Source: CAZKNF01 sp964554105 (lineage in GTDB: Bacteria > Bacteroidota > Rhodothermia > Rhodothermales > VXPQ01). Taken from it: a stretch of 64,000 bases of DNA. Position 1 is the first letter of the stretch. Every line of letters begins with the position of its first letter. The notes under the pieces were generated by a model that was not told the origin of the DNA, searched no databases, and saw only the letters and a list, made by a program, of their open reading frames with translations. Position numbers and translations under genes: made by a program. Shown piece after piece: positions 1 through 8,002 of this stretch. Location: NCBI GenBank assembly GCA_964554105.1, contig CAZKNF010000009.1, forward strand, positions 1 through 64,000. Reading direction: 5' to 3'.

Positions 1-2
1 AT

Positions 3-1202
3 AACGCCCTACGTTTCGAATACACCCTCCCGAGCTACAACGACGTCAGCGGAAACGAATTCCAGTACTATCTGGAAGGCAAGGACAAGGGCTGGTCCGA
101 CTGGACGTCGGAAACCACCAAGAATTATACGAACCTCAGTGGGGGCAAATATACCTTCCGCATCCGCGGGCGGAATGCGCAGGGGTTTGTTTCCGAGGAG
201 AATGAATACAGCTTCGTCATCCTTCCGCCGTGGTACGCCTCTAACCTGGCGTATACGATCTACATGATGGCCTTCGCGGGCGCGTGCCTGTTCGGCCGGA
301 AGCATTACCGGATGACGGTGGAGAACAAGAAGGCGAAGAAGCAGGCCAGGGAGCTCGCGAAGGAGCGCGAAGTCAACGAGCGGCTGAATGATCTCAATCG
401 CCGGCTCAAGCAGGCGAACGAGAGCCTCGTCCAGGCCGACAGGCTAAAGGATGAGTTCCTCGCCAATACGTCCCACGAGCTCCGGACGCCGCTGACCGGC
501 ATCCTCGGGTGCGCGTCGATCCTGGCGGAGGAGGTGGAAGACGAGCAGAAGGAGTTCATCGAAATGATCGACCAGAACGGGCAGCGCCTCCTTCATACGC
601 TCGACTCGCTCCTCGAGCTCGCCCGCCTGCGGGCCGGTCTCCTGGAGCTCGAGTATGTGGACGTGGACGTCGGGGAGACGGCGAAGTCGGTGGCAAGCAC
701 GTATCAGCAGGCGGTCGCCGGCAAGGGCGTGGAGCTCGAGGTCGAAATGGAAGGGGACGTCTCGGCGTGCATGGATCACAACTGCCTGAAGAGCATCTTG
801 CATCACCTCATCGGCAATGCGGCGAAGTTCACGGACGAAGGACGCATCGACGTGGCGATCAAGCGGAACGGCGAGCGGATCATCCTCACCGTCGCCGACA
901 CGGGCGTCGGCATCGACGAGGCGTTCATGCCGTTCCTGTTCGATGAGTTCAAGCAGGAATCGACGGGGCTCACGCGTTCCCACGAAGGGAACGGTCTGGG
1001 GCTCGCGGTGACGGCGCGGATCGTCGATCTAATGGGCGGCGAGATCGAGGTCCAGAGCCAGAAGGACGTCGGGACCACGTTCACGGCCACGCTGCCGGTG
1101 GACCAAGCAGGCTTCCGCGGTACGGGCGACGGCCACGAAAGCGCGCCGGCGAAAGTACGGCTCGAGGCGCAAAGCGCTGCATCGGATCGGGCGGCCGCTT
1201 AG
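3..1202 (+). CDS. Sensor histidine kinase, two-component-propeller type (5' end missing)
   Basis: The frame is open from the first bases, so the start lies upstream of the window. The first 75 or so visible residues resemble the Y_Y_Y domain that follows beta-propeller repeats in hybrid sensors (FEYTLPSYND, GKYTFRIRGRN). A membrane segment follows (NLAYTIYMMAFAGACLFG), then a basic coiled coil, a HisKA domain with the H-box TSHELRTPLTG near residue 158, and a HATPase domain with N-box (LIGNAAKFT), G1 (DTGVGID), F (FLFDEF) and G2 (GNGLGLAV) motifs. It ends shortly after the ATPase domain, with no receiver or DNA-binding domain. A membrane-bound sensor autokinase with a periplasmic propeller is the likely role; the ligand is unknown. 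Confidence 0.9.
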   Translation, partial: NALRFEYTLPSYNDVSGNEFQYYLEGKDKGWSDWTSETTKNYTNLSGGKYTFRIRGRNAQGFVSEENEYSFVILPPWYASNLAYTIYMMAFAGACLFGRKHYRMTVENKKAKKQARELAKEREVNERLNDLNRRLKQANESLVQADRLKDEFLANTSHELRTPLTGILGCASILAEEVEDEQKEFIEMIDQNGQRLLHTLDSLLELARLRAGLLELEYVDVDVGETAKSVASTYQQAVAGKGVELEVEMEGDVSACMDHNCLKSILHHLIGNAAKFTDEGRIDVAIKRNGERIILTVADTGVGIDEAFMPFLFDEFKQESTGLTRSHEGNGLGLAVTARIVDLMGGEIEVQSQKDVGTTFTATLPVDQAGFRGTGDGHESAPAKVRLEAQSAASDRAAA

Positions 1203-1731
1203 GGACGCAGCACACCTCAAACGCCGGCAGGCGGTGCTTCGACGGCTGCGAGCGCTTCATGCAATGCATATCATGGCGCCGGGCACCTGATCGCGATGGC
1301 GTCGACCCCCCTGGCGCAGCATGGATGCGACGACGGATCTTTCCGGTGGCGGAGACCCGGCACAAGTTTCGCAGTGCGCGGTTGAAGGAGTACGCGAGTC
1401 CACCGCCCCCGCCAAATAAGTGCGGCACCCGTGCGGTTACTGCCGCGGGATGGGGTGCGCAGAAACAATCACCCGGCACTATTACGTCTCACGGGATGTA
1501 CCGCCGCGTGCGTACGCCTGGCGGCCGCCTGGATCTGCCCGTATAGGTCGCCGGCGCATGGAGTGACCCGCGCATTAGATTGACCGGCATTAGATTGAGC
1601 CGCATAAATTGGAAGCCCATGGCGATCGGCGCAGGCGGGTGGCCTCCTGCGAGCACGATATGCACTGATGCCTCTTGCCATGCCTCCTGCCACTGCCTCT
1701 TACCACCCGATACTTCGAATAGTGCAGCAAC
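1203..1731. other. Intergenic region, 529 bases, no gene seen
   Basis: No open frame here has a recognisable product. Two low-complexity features are visible: two near copies of gcattagattga (about 1573-1600) and a short run of related units of the type gcctcttgccat / gcctcctgccac / gcctcttaccac (about 1670-1707) just before the protease gene. Neither matches a known element. The region should contain the promoter of the downstream protease gene, but no convincing -33/-7 or -35/-10 pair was found. Confidence 0.4.
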
Positions 1732-3342
1732 ATGAGTGAGAAGCGAATGGAGCGGAGCGTACCCGTCATGATCGGGATCGGACTGGTCCTGATCGGTCTG
1801 GGCGCCGGGATCCTCGCGATGATGATTCTCGACGAAGATCCGCCGCCCGTTCCGATGGAAAGCCGCGTCGTGGAGCGGGTGCAGCTCGGACAGCAGGAGC
1901 GCGTCGAGCGGCTGCCCGCACTCGACTCCGCAGAGGTCGCCGCACTCGATCCGCGCACCATGAATCAGATCTTCAGGCGCGTGGCGGAGAGCGTCACCGA
2001 GGCGGTCGTCTACATTCAGGTCGAAGTCCCGATCTCAGGAGACGGCGCCCGCCAGTGGTACCATAATTTCGACGAAGATACGCGCCGCCGCTTCTTCCGC
2101 GACGAACCCCTCCGACAGAGCGTCGGCAGCGGCGTGCTCGTGAGCGAGGAAGGATACATCGTCACCAATCACCACGTCGTCGAAAATGCGGAGACCATCC
2201 AGGTCACCCTCTCGGACAAGCGCCTCTTCGACGCGCGGATCATCGGGACCGACCCGTCCACGGATCTCGCCGTGCTGAAGATCGACGCCGAAGAAGGACT
2301 GACGGCGGCACGCCTGGGAGACTCCGATCGCGTGCAGGTGGGCGAATGGGTGCTCGCAGTGGGCAATCCGTTTCGCCTCACCTCGACGGTGACCGCCGGC
2401 ATCGTGAGCGCCCTCGGCAGGCAGGTAAATATCATCGACGACAATTTCAGGATCGAAGATTTCATTCAGACGGACGCGGCGATCAATCCGGGCAACTCGG
2501 GCGGTGCGCTCGTGAACCTCGACGCCGAGCTGGTGGGGATTTCGACCGCCATCGCGACGGAGACGGGCTCGTATGAAGGGTACGGGTTTGCCGTCCCCGT
2601 GAATCTCATGGAGCGCGTGGTGCGCGACATCATCGACTACGGAGAAGTCCAGCGGGGATTCCTCGGCGTGGAGATCCAGGACATCGACGCGCGGGTCGCG
2701 AACCGCCTCTCGATGGATCGGATCCTCGGAGTGTACGTGAACAGCGTCACCGAAGGGGGAGCCGCCGAAGATGCCGGCGTGCGGAACGGCGACGTCATCA
2801 TGTCGATCGACGGCCGGTCCGTGAATGCGCCGAACGAATTGCAGAGCGCAGTGGCGAGGAAAAGGCCCGGCGAAGTCCTCGACGTGCAGCTCTGGCGCCG
2901 GGGCGTCGTCGAGCGCATGAACATCACGCTGCTCGGACGCGACACGCCCGCGTACGACCGGTGGTTCAGTGAGCTGGAGCGAGAGCCCGAAATGCCCGAG
3001 CCGGAGGTAGAGGTTCCGGACAGAGACGGAGGCGAGATTCTGGAAGCCGGTGAATGGGGCTTCGGCCTCCGGGACGCAACGAGTCTGGAGCGCAGCCAGT
3101 TCGAGGTTTCGGAGGGCGTCTATATCGCGTACGTGGAGAACGGCAGCCTGGCCGATGAAGCCGGTATTCCCCGCGGCGTCATCATTACGGAAATCGCAGG
3201 CGAAGAGATCACGTCGGCCGAGCAGGCGCTGCGCGTGATCGAGGACGCGGCGCGGCAAGAGGTATCCATTCTTTTCCGCGTGAAGCGGCGCGCCGGCTTC
3301 AGCGCGTTCTACGAAATGGAACTCCCCGTACCGGCCGGTTGA
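1732..3342 (+). CDS. Membrane-anchored HtrA/Deg-family serine protease, two PDZ domains
   Basis: This is a periplasmic quality-control endoprotease of the trypsin-like S1C family. One uncleaved-looking membrane anchor (about residues 9-32, MIGIGLVLIGLGAGILAMMI) precedes the protease domain, which has His in VTNHHVV (about 147), Asp in STDLAVLKI (about 178) and Ser in GNSGGALV (about 257). PDZ1 follows from RGFLGVEIQDID and a more divergent PDZ2 from GFGLRDATSLE. The anchor is DegS-like, while two PDZ domains are DegP/DegQ-like, so no specific gene symbol is assigned. An acidic linker rich in Glu and Pro joins the PDZ domains. The ATG is not preceded by a clear Shine-Dalgarno sequence. aroC starts two bases after its stop, so the genes are probably cotranscribed. 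Confidence 0.93.
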   Translation: MSEKRMERSVPVMIGIGLVLIGLGAGILAMMILDEDPPPVPMESRVVERVQLGQQERVERLPALDSAEVAALDPRTMNQIFRRVAESVTEAVVYIQVEVPISGDGARQWYHNFDEDTRRRFFRDEPLRQSVGSGVLVSEEGYIVTNHHVVENAETIQVTLSDKRLFDARIIGTDPSTDLAVLKIDAEEGLTAARLGDSDRVQVGEWVLAVGNPFRLTSTVTAGIVSALGRQVNIIDDNFRIEDFIQTDAAINPGNSGGALVNLDAELVGISTAIATETGSYEGYGFAVPVNLMERVVRDIIDYGEVQRGFLGVEIQDIDARVANRLSMDRILGVYVNSVTEGGAAEDAGVRNGDVIMSIDGRSVNAPNELQSAVARKRPGEVLDVQLWRRGVVERMNITLLGRDTPAYDRWFSELEREPEMPEPEVEVPDRDGGEILEAGEWGFGLRDATSLERSQFEVSEGVYIAYVENGSLADEAGIPRGVIITEIAGEEITSAEQALRVIEDAARQEVSILFRVKRRAGFSAFYEMELPVPAG

Positions 3343-3344
3343 TC

Positions 3345-4529
3345 ATGATTCGCTATCTCACTGCAGGAGAATCGCACGGAGAGGCCCTGGTCGGAATCGT
3401 CGAAGGAGCGCCCGCAGGCATTCCGCTGACGGAAGACGACATCAACCTGCATCTCGCCCGGAGGTGGCAGGGGTACGGCCGAGGGGGGCGCTCGAAGTTC
3501 GAACGCGACAAAATCCACATCTATTCGGGCGTCCGCTTCTCGAAGACGATGGGCAGTCCGATCGCCATGCGGCTCGACAACGCCGCTTACACCAAAGACC
3601 GGTCCGGCTGGCCGCAGGTGATGGCCGTCGAAGGCAGCGGCGAGGGGATCGAGAAGATCACGCTCCCACGACCCGGACACGCCGATCTTGCGGGACTGCA
3701 AAAATTCGCCTTCGACGACATCCGTCCCGTGATCGACAGGGCGAGCGCGCGTGAGACGGCGATGCGCGTGGCGTGCTGCACGGTCGCCCGCCGACTCCTC
3801 AAGCACTTCGGAATCGAGATCGGGAGCCACGTGGTGCGGATCGGGGAGATCGGATATGAGGATGCGTCCGCGTACGGTGACAAGATGGCCGAGCTTCTCG
3901 ACGAAGGTGCGGAGAACGTGTACGAGGCGGCCGACGCAAGCGAGGTGCGGATGCTCGACGCGGACATGACGCGGCGGTGCATCGAACACATCGACGAGAT
4001 GAAGAAGCGCGGCGATTCCCTCGGCGGGGTCTATGAGGTGGTCGCGACCGGCGTGCCGATCGGACTCGGTTCGTACGTGCACTGGGATCGCCGGCTGGAC
4101 GGCCAGCTCGCGCAAGCCATCATGTCGATCCAGGCTCAGAAGGGTGTCGAGATCGGAGACGGCGTCGCGGGCGCGCGGCGTCCCGGCTCTCAGGTGCACG
4201 ACCCGATCGTGCAGCGAGGCGACGGGTATGCGCGCCGCACGAATCGTGCCGGCGGAATCGAAGGCGGCATGTCGAACGGGATGCCGATCATCGTCCGCGG
4301 CTACATGAAGCCGATTCCCACGCTCATCAAGCCGCTGGATTCGGTGGACGTCGCGTCGGGGGAGAGCCGGCCGACGCGTTACGAGCGGAGCGACGTCACC
4401 AGCGTGCCTGCAGCATCGACCGTCGCCGAGGCGACCGTCGCTCTCGTCCTTGCAAACGCTTTTCTAGAGAAGTTCGGGGGAGACAGCTTCGAGGAGATCC
4501 GCGAACGGTACCGTCGTGAAGTGGGTTGA
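3345..4529 (+). CDS. aroC: Chorismate synthase
   Basis: Catalyses the last shikimate step, 5-enolpyruvylshikimate-3-phosphate to chorismate, using reduced FMN. All family signatures are visible: the N-terminal LTAGESHGEALVGIVEGAPAG region, GSPIAMRLDN, the DRASARETAMRVACC segment and RAGGIEGGMSNG. The length of 394 residues is normal. ATG at 3345 gives the usual MIRYLTAGESHG start; an upstream TTG at 3339 overlaps the protease stop and is less likely. The spacing of two bases to the HtrA gene suggests translational coupling with a functionally unrelated neighbour. Confidence 0.97.
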   Translation: MIRYLTAGESHGEALVGIVEGAPAGIPLTEDDINLHLARRWQGYGRGGRSKFERDKIHIYSGVRFSKTMGSPIAMRLDNAAYTKDRSGWPQVMAVEGSGEGIEKITLPRPGHADLAGLQKFAFDDIRPVIDRASARETAMRVACCTVARRLLKHFGIEIGSHVVRIGEIGYEDASAYGDKMAELLDEGAENVYEAADASEVRMLDADMTRRCIEHIDEMKKRGDSLGGVYEVVATGVPIGLGSYVHWDRRLDGQLAQAIMSIQAQKGVEIGDGVAGARRPGSQVHDPIVQRGDGYARRTNRAGGIEGGMSNGMPIIVRGYMKPIPTLIKPLDSVDVASGESRPTRYERSDVTSVPAASTVAEATVALVLANAFLEKFGGDSFEEIRERYRREVG

Positions 4530-4862
4530 GCGGCGTGAAGTGGATTGAGCGAAGCAGTCGACATATGCTGAATACGAGCGCCTCGACCGAAATATCTTCG
4601 AAATATTCGCGGATCACGACGCAAAGTGCCTCGTTTCCACGTCACTTCAGCTCGAGCGGCTTTGACTCCGCGTCATTAGGGTGTATTTTATGTCCCCAAA
4701 ATTCGTTTTTTCATCGGTATGCCGCCTGAAGATCGAATGGTCGCATAGATATCTCCATAAACTCGACAACACGCGCGGACGAAGGACGCGAAGTGCCGCT
4801 GTACGTAGCGCTATATATACAAGTTTGTTCGTATCCTTAAGTGCTCGTACAGTAGGATCGTT
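4530..4862. other. Intergenic leader of the receiver/hybrid-kinase operon
   Basis: This 333-base stretch has no supported gene. It becomes AT-rich after about 4660, with long T/A runs and the string tatatatac near 4811, unlike the flanking coding DNA. That fits a promoter and untranslated leader for the downstream two-component genes. A candidate promoter is listed separately. Confidence 0.4.
4662..4689 (+). promoter_or_regulatory. Candidate sigma-70-like promoter
   Basis: TTGACT at 4662-4667 and TATTTT at 4684-4689 are separated by 16 bases, close to a -35/-10 pair. It lies 173 bases upstream of the receiver gene. The Bacteroidota consensus (TTTG / TAnnTTTG) is only poorly matched, so this is tentative. 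Confidence 0.3.
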
Positions 4863-5318
4863 ATGATTGAAAAAGCGCAAGATCAGCTGTGCCTTCTGCT
4901 CGCCGACGACGACCCCGACGATCGGCTGCTCACCGAGCGTGCGCTGAAAAAAAGCCGGCTTGCGAATACGCTGTACACGGTAGAGGATGGTGAGGAGTTG
5001 ATGCGGTTCCTACGGCGAGAAGGCCCGTATTCGGACCCTGCGAAATCTCCTCGTCCGGGGCTTATTCTGCTGGATCTCAACATGCCCCGGATGGACGGGC
5101 GCGAGGCGCTGAAGGAAATCAAGGAGGATCCGCGCCTTCGGCGGATTCCGGTCGTCATTCTGACGACCTCCGAGGCCGAGCAGGACATCGTTCGCAGTTA
5201 TGATCTGGGCGTCAATGCATTCGTGACGAAACCCGTGACGTTCGAAGGCCTTGCCAATGCGATCGCGCGGATCGGGGACTTTTGGTTCGAGATAGTTAAG
5301 CTGCCCCGCGTGAATTAA
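4863..5318 (+). CDS. Single-domain response regulator, Rcp1/CheY-like
   Basis: This is a receiver domain with no output domain. The acidic cluster (ADDDPDD), phospho-acceptor Asp in LLDLNMPRMDG (about residue 70), conserved Thr in ILTTSEAE and Lys in VTKPV are all present. The DDDPDD stretch and the long loop before the phosphorylated Asp are typical of the Rcp1 subgroup, which usually takes phosphate from phytochrome-like or PAS kinases. The hybrid kinase begins 44 bases downstream on the same strand, so the two probably form a phosphorelay. Confidence 0.93.
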   Translation: MIEKAQDQLCLLLADDDPDDRLLTERALKKSRLANTLYTVEDGEELMRFLRREGPYSDPAKSPRPGLILLDLNMPRMDGREALKEIKEDPRLRRIPVVILTTSEAEQDIVRSYDLGVNAFVTKPVTFEGLANAIARIGDFWFEIVKLPRVN

Positions 5319-5362
5319 TTAACGCGCGCGGCACAACGGTTCGAACAAATTCGAAAGATACT

Positions 5363-7282
5363 ATGCCAGAGAAGGAGCACATAGACGTACTCGTCATTGA
5401 AGATGACGAAGATGATTTCTTCATCGCTCGGAGTCTCCTGGCAAAGACGAGGGCGCTGAAGTGCGAGGTCGAGTGGGCCAGGGAGTATGACGAAGGGCTC
5501 TCTACGCTCACCGAGAGTCACTATGACATCTGCCTCGTCGACTATCGCCTGGGTGCGCGCGACGGGCTTCAGCTGCTGAGGGAGGCGTACGCGAACGGCG
5601 TCGAAACGCCGATGATTCTGCTCACCGGACAGGGAGACCACGACGTCGACGTCGAGGCGATGATGGCGGGTGCGGCCGATTACCTCGTCAAGGGACAGAT
5701 CGACGCACAGCTGCTAGAGCGGTCGATTCGATATGCGCGCGAACGGCGGCGTGCCGACGAGCGGATTCGCGAGCAGGCGGCGCTCCTCGACAAGGCGCGC
5801 GATTCGATCTGTGCCTATGATCTGGAACGAAGAGTCGTCTACTGGAACAAGAGTGCGGAACGCCTGACCGGATACTCGGTCGAGGAGATTCGAGAACTGC
5901 CTTACGACTGCCTGTATGAGGCCGATTGTGATAAGCTCGAGAGAGCCTGGGATGCCGTGCTGGAGAAGGGTGAGTGGGCCGGCGAGCTGCGGCAGGCGGG
6001 AAAAGAGGGCGACGAACTGATCGTCGAGAGTCGCTGGACGCTGGTTCGGGACAATGCCGGCAACGCGCGCTCGATTCTCGTCATTAATACGGATGTGACC
6101 GAACGAAAGCGGCTGGAGTCTCACTTCCTGCGTGCGCAGCGCATGGAGAGCATCGGAACCCTCGTCGGCGGCATAGCCCACGATCTCGGAAACCTGCTGG
6201 TGCCCGTGCTCCTCGGAGTCAAGGTCCTCGCGCAGCGGCATACCGAAGATGAGAAGACCGTCCGCACCCTCGACATGATTCGCCGCTCGGCGCAGCGCGG
6301 CTCGGACATGGTCAAGCAGGTGCTCGCGTTCGCACGCGGCGTCGAAGGCGAACGCATCCGCCTCGATATCGAAGACATCATCCGCGAGGTCGAGCGCATC
6401 ACCGACGAGACGTTTCCGGCCGGGATCAAGATCGACGTCGACCTTCCCGACGATCTTCCGATGGTAACGGGTGATTCCACCCAGCTTCAACAGGTGCTGA
6501 TGAATTTATGCGTCAACGCGCGGGACGCGATGGAGTCGGGCGGCACGCTGTCCATTCGCGTCGACGAGCGGCGCGTAAGCGACAACATCGCCCTCACGAA
6601 CCCCGATGCAGAGCCGGGGGATTACGTCTGCATCCGAGTCTCCGATACAGGAGCCGGCATTCCGCCGAACGTTCTGGACAAAATTTTCGAGCCGTTCTTT
6701 ACCACAAAACCGAGCGGCAAGGGCACCGGCCTTGGTCTTTCTACGGTATACAGCATCATCAAGAGTCACGGCGGATTCGTCGACGTGAGGAGCGAGCTCG
6801 GCCGCGGCACGACCTTCATCGTTTACGTTCCGACGGCCAGCCTGACGAACGAGGAGAAAGAGGAGAAGCGGGTGCTGGCGCGGACCGGCGACGGCGAGAC
6901 CATCCTCCTGGTGGACGACGAAGAGTTCATCCTTGAGACGGCATCTGAAACGCTGGAGGAAGCCGGTTACAATGTACTTACGGCAGAGAATGGGAAGGAA
7001 GCCCTTCTAATCTACGAAGGTCGAACGGACGAGATAAACGTCGTCGTCACTGATTTGATGATGCCGGTCGGCGACGGGTTCGAGCTCATTCAGTCTCTTC
7101 GGGCTCGAGGCGAAGACGTGCCTGTGATCGCCATCAGTGGAATGGCTACGGACAGATCTCAGGAGGCACTAGATTCCGGTGCCAGCCTGTTCATCTCGAA
7201 GCCGTTTACGGCCGAGAGGCTCCTGTTGGCCATCCAGGAGGTGCTGCCGGCAGCTCAAGCGGCGCCGGCCGCAGAGGCCTAG
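5363..7282 (+). CDS. Hybrid sensor kinase, REC-PAS-HisKA-HATPase-REC
   Basis: A 639-residue cytoplasmic phosphorelay protein. Receiver 1 (about 1-125) has EDDEDD and CLVDYRLGARDG. A PAS domain follows (about 135-250, ICAYDLERRVVYWNKSAERLTGYS). The kinase core has its H-box as GGIAHDLGNLLVPVL (His about 273; the usual second Asn is Gly), an N-box (LCVNARDAM), G1 (DTGAGIP) and G2 (GKGTGLGLS). Receiver 2 (about 510-630) has VVTDLMMPVGDG and ISKPF. No membrane segment is visible, so the input is intracellular or comes through receiver 1. It lies directly after the Rcp1-like receiver gene and is probably cotranscribed with it. Confidence 0.93.
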   Translation: MPEKEHIDVLVIEDDEDDFFIARSLLAKTRALKCEVEWAREYDEGLSTLTESHYDICLVDYRLGARDGLQLLREAYANGVETPMILLTGQGDHDVDVEAMMAGAADYLVKGQIDAQLLERSIRYARERRRADERIREQAALLDKARDSICAYDLERRVVYWNKSAERLTGYSVEEIRELPYDCLYEADCDKLERAWDAVLEKGEWAGELRQAGKEGDELIVESRWTLVRDNAGNARSILVINTDVTERKRLESHFLRAQRMESIGTLVGGIAHDLGNLLVPVLLGVKVLAQRHTEDEKTVRTLDMIRRSAQRGSDMVKQVLAFARGVEGERIRLDIEDIIREVERITDETFPAGIKIDVDLPDDLPMVTGDSTQLQQVLMNLCVNARDAMESGGTLSIRVDERRVSDNIALTNPDAEPGDYVCIRVSDTGAGIPPNVLDKIFEPFFTTKPSGKGTGLGLSTVYSIIKSHGGFVDVRSELGRGTTFIVYVPTASLTNEEKEEKRVLARTGDGETILLVDDEEFILETASETLEEAGYNVLTAENGKEALLIYEGRTDEINVVVTDLMMPVGDGFELIQSLRARGEDVPVIAISGMATDRSQEALDSGASLFISKPFTAERLLLAIQEVLPAAQAAPAAEA

Positions 7283-7318
7283 AGAGCGCCGCACCCGCGG
7301 TCCGCTGGATGCGCTCCA

Positions 7319-7552
7319 CTAGACGCGGTCGCGCAGGCCGTCGACGCCTGCTCTCTCCGCACAGTTCTGGCAGCAGTAGTAAGTGCCGTTCGTTTCGAGC
7401 CCGTGCCCGACGATGGTTACGTCGCACATGTCACACCGCGGCGCCATCGCCTGAATCGCGCACTCGAAGCTGTCGAACGTGTGGCTTTCGCCATCCCGCA
7501 CGACCTGAAATGTCTTGTCGTAGTCGTTCCCACAGGTTTCACACGTGGCCAT
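7319..7552 (-). CDS. Small cysteine-rich zinc-ribbon / metallothionein-like protein
   Basis: A protein of about 77 residues with four Cys pairs or single Cys in the order CETC, C in FECA, CDMC and CCQNC, a pattern expected to bind zinc or other soft metals. The central FDSFECAIQAMAPRC segment is familiar from a widespread family of small bacterial proteins usually annotated as hypothetical or prokaryotic-metallothionein-like. ATG at 7552 is chosen because ggaggtgag lies just upstream on this strand; an in-frame start six codons earlier overlaps that ribosome site. It converges with the hybrid kinase. The role is not known; metal storage or a small redox/metal-transfer protein are options. Confidence 0.75.
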   Translation of the reverse strand: MATCETCGNDYDKTFQVVRDGESHTFDSFECAIQAMAPRCDMCDVTIVGHGLETNGTYYCCQNCAERAGVDGLRDRV

Positions 7553-7902
7553 TCCCTCACCTCCATTCATTCGTGTAAGCCGCGCCGGTTAGTCCGCCAG
7601 CCGACAGGTTACTCCGCCGGCCGACGCCCGTCATCCGCCAAACGGTCTCCGTCATTCTATGCCTCCATTCGTTCTAATCTGGTCGACAGCTCCGTCGGTG
7701 TCAACGACTTAAAGCAAACTTTCAATCTCGTAACACACAGGGCGGACTTTAACACACCCGGACGGTCTCGGACGGGAATGGGACGGAGGGAATATTTCAA
7801 GTCCGACGGCGTACCGTAGGGACTTGAGATGCATGATCGACGCCTCCTCACACTTTAAGAAACTGCATCGAGTTACCTTCTATGTCGACCCGAAAAGAGC
7901 CT
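7553..7902. other. Intergenic region before the valS gap
   Basis: No supported gene except the possible start of valS at 7882. A short direct repeat (ccgccagccgac / ccgccggccgac, about 7591-7623) is visible. The region should hold the divergent promoters of the zinc-ribbon gene and valS, but no clear consensus was found. Confidence 0.35.
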
Positions 7903-8002
7903 NNNNNNNNNNNNNNNNNNNNNNNNNNNNNNNNNNNNNNNNNNNNNNNNNNNNNNNNNNNNNNNNNNNNNNNNNNNNNNNNNNNNNNNNNNNNNNNNNN
8001 NN
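7903..8002. other. Assembly gap of 100 N
   Basis: A run of exactly 100 N, the usual placeholder for an unknown distance. No shared sequence is seen at its two edges, so real sequence is probably missing, including the 5' end of valS. Reading frames drawn across it have no meaning. Confidence 0.95.

Noticed and set aside
2035..3258. Long open frame on the minus strand opposite the HtrA protease gene
   Set aside because: It is a mirror of GC-rich codon use in the protease gene; the product is His/Asp/Arg-rich with no family features, while the plus strand has a full catalytic triad and PDZ domains.
7824..8002. Continuous valS frame from 7824 through the N run
   Set aside because: The 100 N are a placeholder, so frame continuity across them has no meaning. 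The candidate start at 7882 in another frame is equally possible.
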